Shown piece by piece: positions 1-9,194 of a stretch of DNA of 64,000 nucleotides. The notes beneath the pieces were generated by a model that saw only the letters and a list, made by a program, of their open reading frames with translations, did not search any database and was not told where the DNA came from. Each line of letters starts with the position of its first letter. Within the stretch, counting starts at the first letter, position 1. The position numbers and the translations under genes were made by a program. The DNA comes from Nitrospira sp. (GTDB taxonomy: Bacteria > Nitrospirota > Nitrospiria > Nitrospirales > Nitrospiraceae), in the NCBI GenBank assembly GCA_016873395.1, contig VGXG01000002.1:1-64000 (forward strand), given 5' to 3'.

Positions 1-119
1 GGCAGTGTCGCGCCAGCCATACCAACCGGCAATGATGGTCCTCAGCCATGAAAAGGTGTCGCGTCCCGCGACCTCACATGTGACTCGGCACGGGCAGTGC
101 AGAATGCCCACCCCCTCCG
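1..119. other. No gene seen; possible tRNA 3' remnant at its end
   Basis: No convincing reading frame is seen here. Positions 103-122 (ending CCCCCTCCGCCA) resemble the T-arm and acceptor end of a serine tRNA, but the matching 5' half is absent. The structured repeat described next starts at this CCA, just as its second copy starts at the CCA of the intact tRNA-Ser at 2491-2583. The remnant call is weak. Confidence 0.3.
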
Positions 120-253
120 CCATACCACACTTCGTGTGAACCGCCCGCTTCGATCATATGCGGGCGGATAGTTACTTTGCCTCCAGTAGGCTTAGATTCT
201 TCGGTTGAACCGCCGCCTAGTTTATCGCCTTATCGAGACTGAGGCGCCGGATA
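120..253 (+). repeat. Structured dispersed repeat, copy 1
   Basis: This is the fullest copy of a repeat also found at 2581-2770 and, inverted and shortened, at 9195-9262. It contains three hairpins: CACAC/GTGTG (126-138), CCGCCCGC/GCGGGCGG (141-167) and CCGCCGCCT/AGGCGCCGG (210-250, one mismatch). Between hairpins 2 and 3 runs a conserved single-stranded stretch (GATAGTTACTTTGCC). Stem sequences differ between copies but stay paired, so structure seems to be under selection. No gene overlaps it. Confidence 0.75.
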
Positions 254-416
254 AGCACCTTCAGTGCTTCTCGGCAGGCATTAAGTGTATAGATCGCACT
301 TGCTTGAACCGCCTGCTAACCATCCCAGCCTCCTTGAGCCGCCTGAGCCGTTGCTGTATCATAGTGCTTCTCAATCAGCAAGAAGACAGCCGTTGCATGA
401 CAGTCAGGAGTGACCC

Positions 417-1073
417 ATGTTCAGGCAACGTCTTTACAGAAGCCTCACGACATTGTTAGTTGGCAGCCTGCCTCTCGCTTTCTCCGGGTGCTTTCTCGGT
501 ATGTACTTCCCTTCCTCCGTATCGGTGGAGCTGACGACCCCCTCTCCCCTTCAGGGACCGGCGCCTTCCATGCGAACCCTCGCCGTGACTTATCCCCTGA
601 CTTCCGAGTCCTTCGCCGGATTGACTGATTCCAGCAGAGGCAAGCTCGACCTGATGGCCATTGAATTGGCGGAGCACCTGCAGCAGAGCGGCCGGTTCAC
701 CATGATCACGCCAGCCCAGTATCAAGCGGCCTTGGCCGGCCAGCCGGGAGGGCCCCGCCCTGACCTGGTGCCGACTGACGCGGAAAGGAAAGCGGCGCTC
801 GTCGCGGGCGCCAGATCGGTCAAGGCCGATGGCCTCATCCTGCTGCAGGGCAAGTGGGAAAGCCCCGTCGCCACCGGCGAAGAGTTCTTCGGCAGGCCGG
901 AATATCGGAGGCGCGTCGTGGTATCCCTGATCGCCACGGCGACCGGCGAAACGGTCTGGTCCCAGGAAGCCGTCGCCGTGGCCCACGAAGGTATTGCGCT
1001 GCTGACGGAAGAAGAATTACGAAAGCCGGTGGTCGCCCGGGTAGCCAAAAATTTTCTTGAAACAATCCAATAA
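417..1073 (+). CDS. Putative exported lipoprotein, unknown function
   Basis: A 218-residue protein with an N-terminal signal peptide that ends in a lipobox-like stretch (LAFSGC, Cys near residue 25), so it is probably an outer-membrane-linked lipoprotein. The body alternates helices and strands, with no motif that I can assign. The ATG at 417 follows a good ribosome site (CAGGAG, 404-409). The last 17 bases overlap the next gene, whose TTG start lies inside it, which suggests coupled translation with the phosphoesterase. Function is not recognised. Confidence 0.7.
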   Translation: MFRQRLYRSLTTLLVGSLPLAFSGCFLGMYFPSSVSVELTTPSPLQGPAPSMRTLAVTYPLTSESFAGLTDSSRGKLDLMAIELAEHLQQSGRFTMITPAQYQAALAGQPGGPRPDLVPTDAERKAALVAGARSVKADGLILLQGKWESPVATGEEFFGRPEYRRRVVVSLIATATGETVWSQEAVAVAHEGIALLTEEELRKPVVARVAKNFLETIQ

Positions 1074-2316
1074 GAAGCTTGTCAACTGGCGCAACTGGCT
1101 TGCTCTTGCCTCTTGCACCGTTGGTTTTTACACCCCTGTTCACGGCAGTGAGGCTCAGACCTTCCCGATCTCCTGGGTCGAGATGGGCCCCTCCGGACTC
1201 GTTACGGTCCGAGCCGTAACGACCCAGCCGGATTGTCCTTCTGTCACGCTCGACGGGCAATCAAAGCTGATGCAGGTCCGTGCCCTTCCTCAGCCGGACT
1301 TCCCAATCCGCATCTGCGAAACCACGATTCCCTCCCGGATCAAGGACGCGAAAGTCGAAGGTCAACCACTCCCCTTGCCGAAGGCCGATCCACAGCGGGT
1401 CGTCGTCATCGGCGACACGGGTTGCCGCATAAAAGCACCTGGCTCGTTCCAAGCCTGTAACGATCCTAACGCCTGGCCCTTTGCGACCATCGCGGCAAGT
1501 GCGGCGGCCTGGCAGCCTGATCTGGTCATTCACATCGGTGACTACCTCTACCGGGAAACCCCCTGCCCGGATGGGAACGCCGGTTGCGCCGGCAGCCCCT
1601 GGGGTGACACCTGGGCGACCTGGAAGGACGACTTCTTCACGCCGGCCCTGCCGCTCTTGAAAACGTCGCCTTGGGTGATGGTCCGCGGCAACCACGAACA
1701 CTGTGCGAGGGCTGGACGCGGCTGGTTTCTCCTCCTTGACCCGCGCCCGGCGCCCGAGCCTTGTCCGGACATCACGGAGCCATACTCCGTTGAAGCGGGA
1801 TCGCAACAGCTCCTTGTTCTGGATTCCGCCGCCGCTGAAGAAGCGGCCCCGACGGCTGAGTTGGTCGCAGCCTACGAGAAGCAGTTTGCCGTGCTGAAGA
1901 CCCTGGCTTCATCCCGCGCCTGGCTCCTCACCCACCGCCCGCCAGGGTCCGGCGGCGATGGCAACAAAACGCTCCAGGCAGCTCTGCGCAACGGCCTGCC
2001 AGTCGGCATCCAGGTTGTCCTGAGCGGCCATGCCCATCTCTTCGGCTTGGTCAGCGACCTGAACACCGGCCTGACACAGGTGATTGTCGGCAACAGCGGC
2101 GCAGCCCTCCATCGTGAACTTGTCCGTGAGCTCACTCGCGCCTCGAAGGACAACGCTTCACGCGGCATAACAGGAGCAAACGCAAAGGCCATCGCCTCAT
2201 TCGGCTTTGTGACGATCGAACGGGCGGCCGACTCATGGACCTGGACCGCCCGCGACGTGAACGGCGCCCCCCTCATCACCTGCCGCCTCGACAGAACCGC
2301 CGGTTGCTCGCCCTGA
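1057..2316 (+). CDS. Exported calcineurin-like metallophosphoesterase
   Basis: A 419-residue protein with the ordered metal-binding blocks of the calcineurin-like phosphoesterase fold: GDTG near residue 111, GDYLY, GNHEH and GHAHLF. These supply Asp, Asn and His ligands for a two-metal centre that hydrolyses phosphate esters. A signal peptide (KKLVNWRNW followed by a hydrophobic run to HGSEA) places it in the periplasm or envelope. The start is a TTG at 1057, which overlaps the preceding lipoprotein gene by 17 bases; no later start preserves the signal peptide. Substrate cannot be read from the sequence. Confidence 0.85.
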   Translation: MKQSNKKLVNWRNWLALASCTVGFYTPVHGSEAQTFPISWVEMGPSGLVTVRAVTTQPDCPSVTLDGQSKLMQVRALPQPDFPIRICETTIPSRIKDAKVEGQPLPLPKADPQRVVVIGDTGCRIKAPGSFQACNDPNAWPFATIAASAAAWQPDLVIHIGDYLYRETPCPDGNAGCAGSPWGDTWATWKDDFFTPALPLLKTSPWVMVRGNHEHCARAGRGWFLLLDPRPAPEPCPDITEPYSVEAGSQQLLVLDSAAAEEAAPTAELVAAYEKQFAVLKTLASSRAWLLTHRPPGSGGDGNKTLQAALRNGLPVGIQVVLSGHAHLFGLVSDLNTGLTQVIVGNSGAALHRELVRELTRASKDNASRGITGANAKAIASFGFVTIERAADSWTWTARDVNGAPLITCRLDRTAGCSP

Positions 2317-2490
2317 TCCGCCCGCCCACATCCAATCCACGGACCGCTGACCACCTACCCCCACCACCAACCCCTGACCACCGGCCGCTGCTCCCTCACC
2401 CTCATGCCCCTAGACTTACAAGAGAACTTGTCATACACTGCACAAGCATCCGCCAACGGAGCAAATCCCAGGCGAACAACGCGAAGGGTT

Positions 2491-2583
2491 GGAGAGGTGG
2501 CCGAGTGGCCGAAGGCAACGGTTTGCTAAACCGTCACAGGGCCAAAAGCCTTGTCGCGGGTTCAAATCCCGCCCTCTCCGCCA
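2491..2583 (+). tRNA. tRNA-Ser (anticodon GCT)
   Basis: The 93-base cloverleaf has acceptor stem GGAGAGG/CCTCTCC, discriminator G and an encoded CCA (2581-2583). The anticodon loop TTGCTAA is closed by ACGGT/ACCGT, with GCT at 2525-2527. A long variable arm is typical of serine tRNAs, and the T-loop is TTCAAAT. The structured repeat copy 2 begins at its CCA. Confidence 0.97.
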
Positions 2584-2770
2584 TACCAAGCTTCGCTTGA
2601 AAGTAGTCAGTCTTCAGTCGTCAGTCTTGAAACTGAGAACTGAACACTGAGGACTGACAACTTCTCCTTTGCTGTGGGCGGATAGTTACTTTGCCTCCAG
2701 TAGACTTGGATTCTTTGGTTGAACCGCCGGCGGCTCTTTTGAGTTTTATCGCAATTGACGCCGCCGGATA
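2581..2770 (+). repeat. Structured dispersed repeat, copy 2 (interrupted)
   Basis: It starts at the CCA of tRNA-Ser with hairpin CAAGC/GCTTG (2587-2599). The second hairpin's left arm is missing: a heptad-periodic array (about 2602-2665) occupies that place. It resumes at the GGGCGGATAGTTACTTTGCC stretch (about 2676) and ends with hairpin CCGGCGGC/GCCGCCGG (2727-2767). Compared with copy 1, hairpins 1 and 3 carry compensatory changes on both arms. Confidence 0.75.
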
Positions 2771-2875
2771 AAACCCTCCCGTGTTCCGGGTATTGGAGAT
2801 AGTAGAATGCGCGCGCACCGGGGGTTTGGGGGCAGCGAGTAGTGGGTGTTAAGTTCGACACCGGTTGCGTCTGGG

Positions 2876-2951
2876 GCTGGCGTAGCTCAATCGGCAGAGC
2901 AGCGGTTTTGTAAACCGCCGGTTGGAGGTTCGATTCCTCTCGCCAGCTCCA
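2876..2951 (+). tRNA. tRNA-Thr (anticodon TGT)
   Basis: The 76-base cloverleaf has acceptor GCTGGCG/CGCCAGC, discriminator T, an encoded CCA, D-arm GCTC..GAGC, anticodon loop TTTGTAA with TGT at 2909-2911, and T-loop TTCGATT. Its 3' 37 bases are duplicated 154 bases downstream and part is present inverted directly after it. Confidence 0.97.
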
Positions 2952-3107
2952 CAATGATCGAACCTCCAACCGAGGGGTTCCGAAGGGGATAAGTCCCCTT
3001 CGTGGGGAGCGTGCGAGGGGGCTGGCCCCCTCCGCAGGAGCCGGGAGGCAGGCTTAAGGGCCGACCCGGCGCCGGTTGGAGGGTTCGATTCCTCTCGCCA
3101 GCTCCAC
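2916..3107 (+). repeat. Direct and inverted fragments of the tRNA-Thr 3' half
   Basis: The last 37 bases of tRNA-Thr plus one (2916-2952) recur as 3070-3107 with one extra G in the T stem. A 16-base inverted copy of the T-arm region (2919-2934) lies at 2957-2972, right behind the tRNA. The spacer has no gene. Duplicated tRNA 3' ends are what integration at a tRNA attachment site leaves, but no integrase is present, so this could also be recombination debris. Confidence 0.75.
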
Positions 3108-3157
3108 CAGTTCCGCTGACGTTTCAAAGCAACCCAGGTGGCTTGTGATTGGGAGGG

Positions 3158-3386
3158 TGCTGTGCCCCACTTGAGATTTGGACAGGTACACGAGGTGATG
3201 GAACCCCCTGAAAAACCTGTCAAGAACGATCATAATGAGAGCCGGCAGTGGACTTCCTCTCAGTAGCAGGCGGTTGCTGTTCAGCTGTACCGTGGGAGGC
3301 GGACCCTCGAACATAGGCGAATTCTCTGCAGCATTGACAGGCAACAAAGAGAAACGACCTGTCCAAGAATTGAGTGCGGCAGTACA
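3158..3386. mobile_element. MITE-like element with ends of the local IS3-type element
   Basis: About 229 bases bounded by imperfect inverted repeats. The left end (CCCCACTTGAG..TGGACAGG) and right end (CCTGTCC..GCGGCAGTACA) match the right end of the IS remnant at 19719-19747 and the left end at 31227-31255. No transposase fragment lies inside, so it looks like a non-autonomous derivative mobilised by that IS family. No target duplication is obvious. Confidence 0.6.
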
Positions 3387-3676
3387 ATTTGCAACAACAG
3401 AAGATGGGCGCGATTGCCCGAGGCCGGGTCAGCGTTGACCTGGGAAGCCGAATCTCCAAGACCTGCGGGGGTGACTGACGTGGAGTTGGGCGATGTATAG
3501 TCCATTCTTTGTTGTCTCTCCAGGGAAACCCTCGGTCAGGCCTAGCGGTTCTGTTTGGTGTCTCTCCAGCGGCACGTTACGCGACTGGCGCACCCCGCAC
3601 GACCCCAGAGTTTCGCCTAAAAGCCTCGACCGTTTCAAGCAACATTTTCGCTTCCCCCGTCGACCGCGTCACTCCC
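3387..3676. other. Gene-free stretch upstream of a lipoprotein gene
   Basis: Short open frames here lack ribosome sites and overlap each other in several frames. I see no gene, RNA or repeat in it; a candidate promoter for the downstream gene starts at 3677. Confidence 0.5.
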
Positions 3677-3705
3677 TTGGCCGGCCCGTTCCAATTCAGT
3701 ATGAT
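3677..3705 (+). promoter_or_regulatory. Candidate sigma70 promoter
   Basis: TTGGCC (3677-3682), a 17-base spacer and TATGAT (3700-3705). It would start a leader of about 20 bases before the ATG at 3732. The -35 box is weak. Confidence 0.45.
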
Positions 3706-3731
3706 TGGGACACCTAAAGCAGACGGTGGCC

Positions 3732-4166
3732 ATGTCGCTTAACAACGGCAGCAATGCATCCATCACACTTCTTGTGTTCGGCACGACCCTCTTGGCCGCG
3801 TGCGCCCCGTCTCAGCCCTACCGGCTGGGGCAGGGTTTCTATTCCGAAGACTTTTCTCACGCCCAGGTCCGGGCCGCCATGAAAGCCGGCAAGGTGACTC
3901 CTATCAAGACATTTTCCTTCGACGCATCAAGTTGCGGGAACTATACGACCGGCCTCGCGGATGAGCATCTGGTGTACGACACGCTCGGGCACGAGCTTCC
4001 GAAGATGGGGGCCAATGCGGCGGAGCAGGTCACAGCGACCGAACCGCTGGGGAATCTGTTTATGAGCTTCATCACCATTCCGATGGGCTGTTCTGACTGG
4101 ACGATCAGCGGCCAAGCTCTCCTCGTGGACCTTCCGACGCCCATCCGACCCTCTCAGCCCCGCTGA
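3732..4166 (+). CDS. Putative lipoprotein, unknown function
   Basis: A 144-residue protein beginning with a lipoprotein signal peptide whose lipobox is LLAAC (Cys near residue 24). The mature part has three further Cys residues and no motif that I recognise. The ATG at 3732 has a GGTGG ribosome site and fits the signal peptide better than the upstream start at 3705, which would add an unlikely polar tail. It stands alone between the MITE region and a convergent membrane-protein gene; a heptad array fills the gap between their stops. Confidence 0.6.
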   Translation: MSLNNGSNASITLLVFGTTLLAACAPSQPYRLGQGFYSEDFSHAQVRAAMKAGKVTPIKTFSFDASSCGNYTTGLADEHLVYDTLGHELPKMGANAAEQVTATEPLGNLFMSFITIPMGCSDWTISGQALLVDLPTPIRPSQPR

Positions 4167-4172
4167 CTCCGG

Positions 4173-4233
4173 AGTCCTCAGTTTTCAGTTCTCAGTCTTC
4201 ACGATTCACTTTTCACATTTCACCTTTCACGCC
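4173..4233. repeat. Heptad-periodic array
   Basis: Degenerate 7-base units: CCTCAGT, TTTCAGT, TCTCAGT, then the TTCACNN type (TTTCACA, TTTCACC, TTTCACG). It sits between two convergent stop codons. Confidence 0.7.
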
Positions 4234-5049
4234 TCACTCCCCTCCCATTGTCCTCCCTTGGAAGAGTCGCTGACGGCGCGATGTCCCGTGCAGCGCCGCA
4301 AAGAGGTGGCCTCGGAAGATGAACATGGCCACCGCCAGCGGCGGGGTCAGGAGGATGACCAGTCCGGAGCTGGCCAGCTCCGGCAACCCCAGATATCCCA
4401 GCCAGGCTGTGAGCAACGTGAAGGGCAAGATCAGCACTTGGAAAAAATCCAAGCCGGCCCCGCGACCCAGACGCCCGGACATCGCGAAAAAAAACGAGAG
4501 GCCGAAGGGCGCCACCGCGACCGCCAGGGGAAGAAACCACTCGATCCAGTTGTCGATCACGAACTCATAGCTCTCCCGAATCACGTCCAAGGGCGAATCG
4601 TGGCGCACTTGGTAGATAACCTCCGGGGCCGGATTAAGAAGGATGAAAAGCAACAGGAACATCGCCGCCGCGAACACCGCTCCGTTGGGATTGGCTTCCA
4701 GCCCCTTGTCCAGCAGCAGCATCGGCACCCAGAGCACGAAGCCCAGGCTGATCACGTCCCAGAAATACCGTCCGACACTGTCCCGGATGTCCTGAACGCC
4801 CACACGCCTGCGGCTGCACACAGCCTGTTCGACCAGGCTGAGCGTGGCGCCGACCAGGAGCGCGTTGACGGCTCCCAGAACAAACCCGCCCAAGAACCCC
4901 AGCGGAGCCGACAGGGAGGTCGCCAGCACCATTGCGGCGGCAAAGAGCACGACGGCCAGGACGATGATCCAGCTTCGGATGAAGGACTGGACCGTGGCGC
5001 GCAACGCCCCTTGGTAGAGGGACCAGATGGCTCGGAGCAGGTCGGTCAT
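4234..5049 (-). CDS. Multi-pass inner-membrane protein, unknown function
   Basis: A 271-residue hydrophobic protein with about six predicted membrane segments (the first at residues 20-45, the last near 225-250). It is rich in Leu, Val and Phe and has a short basic C-terminal tail. I recognise no domain; the layout resembles DUF-type glycerophosphoryl-diester-associated membrane proteins, but that is a guess. The ATG at 5049 follows the SDR stop by 10 bases, so the two are probably cotranscribed, SDR first. Confidence 0.7.
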   Translation of the reverse strand: MTDLLRAIWSLYQGALRATVQSFIRSWIIVLAVVLFAAAMVLATSLSAPLGFLGGFVLGAVNALLVGATLSLVEQAVCSRRRVGVQDIRDSVGRYFWDVISLGFVLWVPMLLLDKGLEANPNGAVFAAAMFLLLFILLNPAPEVIYQVRHDSPLDVIRESYEFVIDNWIEWFLPLAVAVAPFGLSFFFAMSGRLGRGAGLDFFQVLILPFTLLTAWLGYLGLPELASSGLVILLTPPLAVAMFIFRGHLFAALHGTSRRQRLFQGRTMGGE

Positions 5050-5059
5050 GACGACGGCG

Positions 5060-5839
5060 TCACCGTGGCGGCTTGATCCACGCGGCAGCCGAGCGCGCCA
5101 GCAGGCCTCGCGGGACCCAACGCCCCAGCCGGTCCATGAGCGTGCCGCTCCAGTGGGTGGCGACGACGGTCGGCCCCCGTTCGATGGCGCGCAGGGAGGC
5201 GGCCACGACATCCGGCGAGGATTGCGACCCGAACGGACTTCTCGGATGGGTCCCGGCGGTCTGGTGAAAATCCGTCTCCGTCGAGCCGGGGCAACAGGCC
5301 TGCACCCGCACGTCCGACGCGCGGACCTCCTCGGCCAAGGCCTGCGAGAAGGCGATCAGAAACGCCTTGGTCGCCGCATACTCCGTCATATAGGCGAGGG
5401 GGATGAACCCCGCGACCGACGCTACGTTGATGATCGCCCCGGACCGACGCTCGATCATGTCCGGGAGAAAGAGCCGGACGCTTTCCACGATCGTGTTGAC
5501 GTGCAACCGGAGCATCTCCTGAATGCGCAGCATGGGCTGTTCCGCAAAGGGTCCGTAAAGTCCGAAGCCGGCGTTGTTGATCAGCAGATCGGCTGCCGGC
5601 CTGAGGGTGCGCGCGGAGACGAAGAGTTGATGGGCGGCCTCCGGCTGGGACAAGTCGTGCACTGCCACGTCCACGGAAACCGAGGCAGCGCCCCTGATCT
5701 CGCCGGCAAGACGGTCCAGCCGGCTCCGGTCGCGGGCGACCAGGAGCAGATCGTACCCTTTGGCGGCCAGGGCTCGCGCATAGTCGGCGCCGATCCCTCG
5801 GGACGCGCCGGTTACGACCGCAAAGGGGCGAGTGCCCAT
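5060..5839 (-). CDS. Short-chain dehydrogenase/reductase
   Basis: A 259-residue classical SDR. It has the glycine-rich NAD(P) motif TGASRGIG near residue 10, the NNAG structural motif, a catalytic Ser in the INVAS strand, and the YAATK sequence (Tyr-x-x-x-Lys). Arg residues after the first strand suggest NADPH preference. The substrate is unknown; close relatives are often annotated DltE-like or ketoacyl-reductase-like. The ATG at 5839 is preferred over the TTG at 5863 because the fold starts there, although the best GGAGG lies 13 bases upstream. It precedes the membrane-protein gene in one unit. Confidence 0.9.
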   Translation of the reverse strand: MGTRPFAVVTGASRGIGADYARALAAKGYDLLLVARDRSRLDRLAGEIRGAASVSVDVAVHDLSQPEAAHQLFVSARTLRPAADLLINNAGFGLYGPFAEQPMLRIQEMLRLHVNTIVESVRLFLPDMIERRSGAIINVASVAGFIPLAYMTEYAATKAFLIAFSQALAEEVRASDVRVQACCPGSTETDFHQTAGTHPRSPFGSQSSPDVVAASLRAIERGPTVVATHWSGTLMDRLGRWVPRGLLARSAAAWIKPPR

Positions 5840-5885
5840 CAGCTTCAGGATACCTCCAAGCAAGCCTGAACGCGGAACGATGAAT

Positions 5886-6030
5886 CGTTAACAGTTTTCA
5901 GAGTCGTCAGTTGACAGTTTTTAGTTCCTGAGAATTCGGAAACTGATAACTGTAGACTGAGCACTGACAACTAACTGATGACTGACGACCAAAATTCACC
6001 GTTCAGCATTCATCATTCTGAGTTCAGCGT
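5886..6030. repeat. Heptad-periodic inverted array
   Basis: The left arm has units such as GTCAGTT and GACAGTT, the right arm AACTGAT, AACTGTA, GACTGAG and CACTGAC, so the RNA could fold back on itself. It continues into a second flavour (TTCAGCA, TTCATCA) at 6000-6030. Confidence 0.7.
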
Positions 6031-6151
6031 TGTTCCATAACGCAGGGACAATAGTCCGGAGCAGCCGTGCAGGTCAAGCTGCCGCTGCTTGACCCGCGCC
6101 TTCTGCTCCTCTATAAACAGGAAGCGATAGTTGCGGAATGCAGGTGTTCTG

Positions 6152-6370
6152 ATGGTGCCAGCCTATGCCGGTCATGCGGGTGAAATGGGCGGTCAAGCGA
6201 TGATGCCCCATGAACTCGCAGGTCTCGTAGCAGTCCTCTTTTTATTGGTCATCTCCCTGGCCATCCTGACGGTTTTTATCATCCGGCGACTCCGGCGTCT
6301 CGAGCGACGCCTGCGCGCGCTGGAGGAGGAATCGGCCGCTGGGCGGCTGGATGCAGTCTCCCCCCACTAG
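6152..6370 (+). CDS. Small single-pass membrane protein
   Basis: A 72-residue protein with a Met-, Gly- and His-containing N-terminus and one strong transmembrane helix (about residues 22-46). It ends in a charged helix of alternating Arg, Leu and Glu, likely a cytoplasmic coiled coil. Function is unknown. The start is uncertain: ATGs at 6152, 6188 and 6200 are all possible and none has a strong ribosome site. A hairpin (GGTCAAGC/GCTTGACC, about 6070-6093) lies upstream. Confidence 0.5.
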   Translation: MVPAYAGHAGEMGGQAMMPHELAGLVAVLFLLVISLAILTVFIIRRLRRLERRLRALEEESAAGRLDAVSPH

Positions 6371-6478
6371 CAACCCTCACCTACGTTTACCGTTTATTAG
6401 ATGAGTAGTCTATTGACTTGGCCAAGGGCATGATTATTGCTGAGCTTTACGCGGAGGTAGTTCGAGGGAGGATTTCCA

Positions 6479-9082
6479 ATGGATATGAACCGGATGACGC
6501 TGAAACTCCAGGAGGCGCTCCAAGCTGCATCTGCCCATGCTCTGCGGCGCAGCCATCAGGGTATCGACGTCGAGCATCTACTCCTGGCGCTGTTGGAGCA
6601 GGACGGCGGACTGACCAAGCCCCTGCTGGAGCAGGCGGGGCTCTCGGTGGCGGCCGTGCAGAGCGCAACGGAGCAGGCCTTGGCGAAGCTGCCGCAGGTG
6701 CAGGGGAGTGGTGCGGCGCCCGGTCAGCTCCATGTCACCTCCCGTCTGTCCCAGGTCCTTACCAGCGCGGAACAGGAGATGCAGGGTCTGCGGGACGAGT
6801 ATCTGAGCGTGGAGCATGTCCTGCTGGCCATGGTGAACGAGGGGGGTCTCTTTCGCCGCTTGGGCCTGACCCGCGATCGGCTGCTTGCCTCGCTCCAGCA
6901 GGTCCGCGGCCATCAGCGCGTCACCAGCCAGGACCCGGAAAGCACCTATCAATCGCTGGAGAAATACGGCCGCGACCTGACAAAGTTGGCGGGACAAGGC
7001 AAGCTGGACCCGGTCATCGGGCGGGATGAAGAAATCCGTCGCGTGATCCAGATCCTCTCCCGGCGCACGAAAAACAACCCCGTGTTAATCGGCGAGCCGG
7101 GCGTCGGGAAGACTGCGATCGTCGAGGGGCTGGCGCAGCGCATCATCAAGGGCGACGTGCCGGAAGGGCTCAAGCAGAAGCGGCTGATCGTGCTGGACAT
7201 GGGCGCCCTGGTGGCTGGGGCCAAGCACAGGGGGGAATTCGAGGAGCGGCTCAAGGCGGTCCTCAAGGAGATCCAGGCGGCCCAAGGGCAGATCCTCCTG
7301 TTCATCGACGAGCTGCATACGGTGGTGGGCGCGGGGGCGGCGGAAGGGGCCATGGATGCAGCGAATCTCTTGAAGCCGATGCTGGCGCGAGGCGAGCTGC
7401 ATTTGATCGGCGCCACCACGCTGGACGAATATCGCAAGCACATCGAAAAGGACGCCGCGCTGGAGCGGCGTTTCCAGCCCGTCATGGTGGACCAGCCCTC
7501 GGTCGAAGACACGATCTCAATTCTCAGAGGCCTGAAGGAGCGGTACGCGGTCCACCACGGGGTGCGGATCAAGGACGCGGCGCTGGTGGCGGCGGCCAAG
7601 TTGTCCCACCGCTATATCGCCGACCGGTTTCTCCCCGACAAAGCGATCGACTTGATCGACGAAGCGGCGGCCCGGCTGCGGACCGAGATCGACAGTTTGC
7701 CGGCCGAGATGGACGAGGTCTCGCGCAAAGTCATGCAGCTCGAAATCGAGCGGGAGGCGCTGCGCAAAGAAACGGACCCGGCCAGCCGCGCGCGCCTGGA
7801 GACGTTGGAGCAGGAACTGGCGGAAAAGAAGCGTGATTTGGATGCGCTGAAGGCGAGATGGGAGGCCGAGAAGGCCTCCGTCGGCCGGCTGCGCAAGCTG
7901 CGCCAGGAGATCGAGGAGGTCAAACATCAGATCGAGCGGGCCGAGCGGGCCTACGACCTCAACCGGGTGGCCGAGCTGCGGTACGGCGAGCTGCCCAGGT
8001 TGGAGCGTGAGCTGACCATTGAAGAACAGTCTCTGGTCAAGAAGCAGGGAGAGAGCCGGCTCCTGAAAGAGGAAGTGGACGAAGAAGACATCGCGCTGGT
8101 CGTCAGCCGCTGGACCGGCATCCCCGTCACCCGCCTGGTGGAAGGCGAAATGGAAAAGCTCCTGCGGCTCGAAGAGCTGCTCCACCGCCGGGTGATCGGC
8201 CAGGACGAAGCGGTGCAGGCGGTGGCGGACGCCGTGCTTCGGGCCAGATCCGGGATCAAAGACCCGAACCGCCCGATCGGCTCCTTTCTCTTTCTGGGCC
8301 CGACGGGCGTCGGCAAGACCGAGTTGGCGCGCTCGCTTGCAGCGACTCTCTTTGACGACGAGGCCAACCTGATCCGGATCGACATGTCCGAATATATGGA
8401 GAAGCACACGGTGGCCCGGCTGATCGGCGCGCCTCCCGGCTATGTCGGCTACGAGGAGGGCGGGCAGCTCACGGAAGCGGTCCGGCGCCGTCCTTTTTCA
8501 GTCATCCTCTTCGATGAGATCGAAAAGGCGCACCACGATGTATTCAACGTGCTCTTGCAAGTATTGGATGACGGCCGGCTGACGGATTCCCAGGGCCGGA
8601 CCGTGGATTTCAAGAACACGGTCCTGATCATGACGTCCAACATCGGCAGCCAGGACATTCTGGAGGCCCAGCAGCGGCGGGTCCCCTACGACGAGCTGCG
8701 GAAGCTGGTGATGGCCGAGCTGCGGCGACATTTCCGCCCCGAGTTCCTGAACCGGGTGGACGAGACCGTCGTGTTCCATCCGCTGGCAGTCGAACAACTG
8801 AAAAAAATCGTGGACATTCAACTGGGCCGGCTGCGAGAGCGTCTGGCGGAACGGCGGATCCCGCTGGCGCTGACGCCGGCCGCCCTCGCCGACCTGGCCG
8901 CGCGCGGGCACGACCCGGTTTACGGAGCCCGTCCGCTCAAGCGGCTGATCCAACAGGACATTGAGACGCCGATCGCGCGGCTGCTGGTCAAGGGCGAGCT
9001 GAGGGATGGGGACACGGCCACGGTCGATGTCAAGGACGGGCGGATCCTTGTCGTACCCACGGTGGAAGCTCAGACGACGTGA
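6479..9082 (+). CDS. clpB: ATP-dependent disaggregase ClpB
   Basis: An 867-residue Hsp100 chaperone of usual family length. Order: an N-terminal Clp_N double repeat (residues 1-145); first AAA+ module with Walker A GEPGVGKT at 205-212; a Leu/Glu/Arg-rich coiled-coil middle domain (about 410-525) that distinguishes ClpB from ClpA and ClpC; second AAA+ module with Walker A GPTGVGKT at 607-614; and a C-terminal small domain. It acts in the cytosol with DnaK to pull proteins out of aggregates. The ATG at 6479 has the ribosome site GGGAGGA. The neighbouring hsp20 gene fits a heat-stress locus. I found no CIRCE or sigma32 site. Confidence 0.98.
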   Translation: MDMNRMTLKLQEALQAASAHALRRSHQGIDVEHLLLALLEQDGGLTKPLLEQAGLSVAAVQSATEQALAKLPQVQGSGAAPGQLHVTSRLSQVLTSAEQEMQGLRDEYLSVEHVLLAMVNEGGLFRRLGLTRDRLLASLQQVRGHQRVTSQDPESTYQSLEKYGRDLTKLAGQGKLDPVIGRDEEIRRVIQILSRRTKNNPVLIGEPGVGKTAIVEGLAQRIIKGDVPEGLKQKRLIVLDMGALVAGAKHRGEFEERLKAVLKEIQAAQGQILLFIDELHTVVGAGAAEGAMDAANLLKPMLARGELHLIGATTLDEYRKHIEKDAALERRFQPVMVDQPSVEDTISILRGLKERYAVHHGVRIKDAALVAAAKLSHRYIADRFLPDKAIDLIDEAAARLRTEIDSLPAEMDEVSRKVMQLEIEREALRKETDPASRARLETLEQELAEKKRDLDALKARWEAEKASVGRLRKLRQEIEEVKHQIERAERAYDLNRVAELRYGELPRLERELTIEEQSLVKKQGESRLLKEEVDEEDIALVVSRWTGIPVTRLVEGEMEKLLRLEELLHRRVIGQDEAVQAVADAVLRARSGIKDPNRPIGSFLFLGPTGVGKTELARSLAATLFDDEANLIRIDMSEYMEKHTVARLIGAPPGYVGYEEGGQLTEAVRRRPFSVILFDEIEKAHHDVFNVLLQVLDDGRLTDSQGRTVDFKNTVLIMTSNIGSQDILEAQQRRVPYDELRKLVMAELRRHFRPEFLNRVDETVVFHPLAVEQLKKIVDIQLGRLRERLAERRIPLALTPAALADLAARGHDPVYGARPLKRLIQQDIETPIARLLVKGELRDGDTATVDVKDGRILVVPTVEAQTT

Positions 9083-9194
9083 TGAGCTCACAAGGATGGA
9101 CAGCAGGGCCTTGACTCCTGCCGGGCAAGGATTAACTTCAAAGCATGTTGACCTGCTAGCACAGGGTTTACTCACGCGAAGCTTGATTGATATT

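Noticed and set aside
1-122. A complete tRNA before the first structured repeat
   Set aside because: Only the 3' end looks tRNA-like; there is no matching 5' acceptor strand or anticodon arm.
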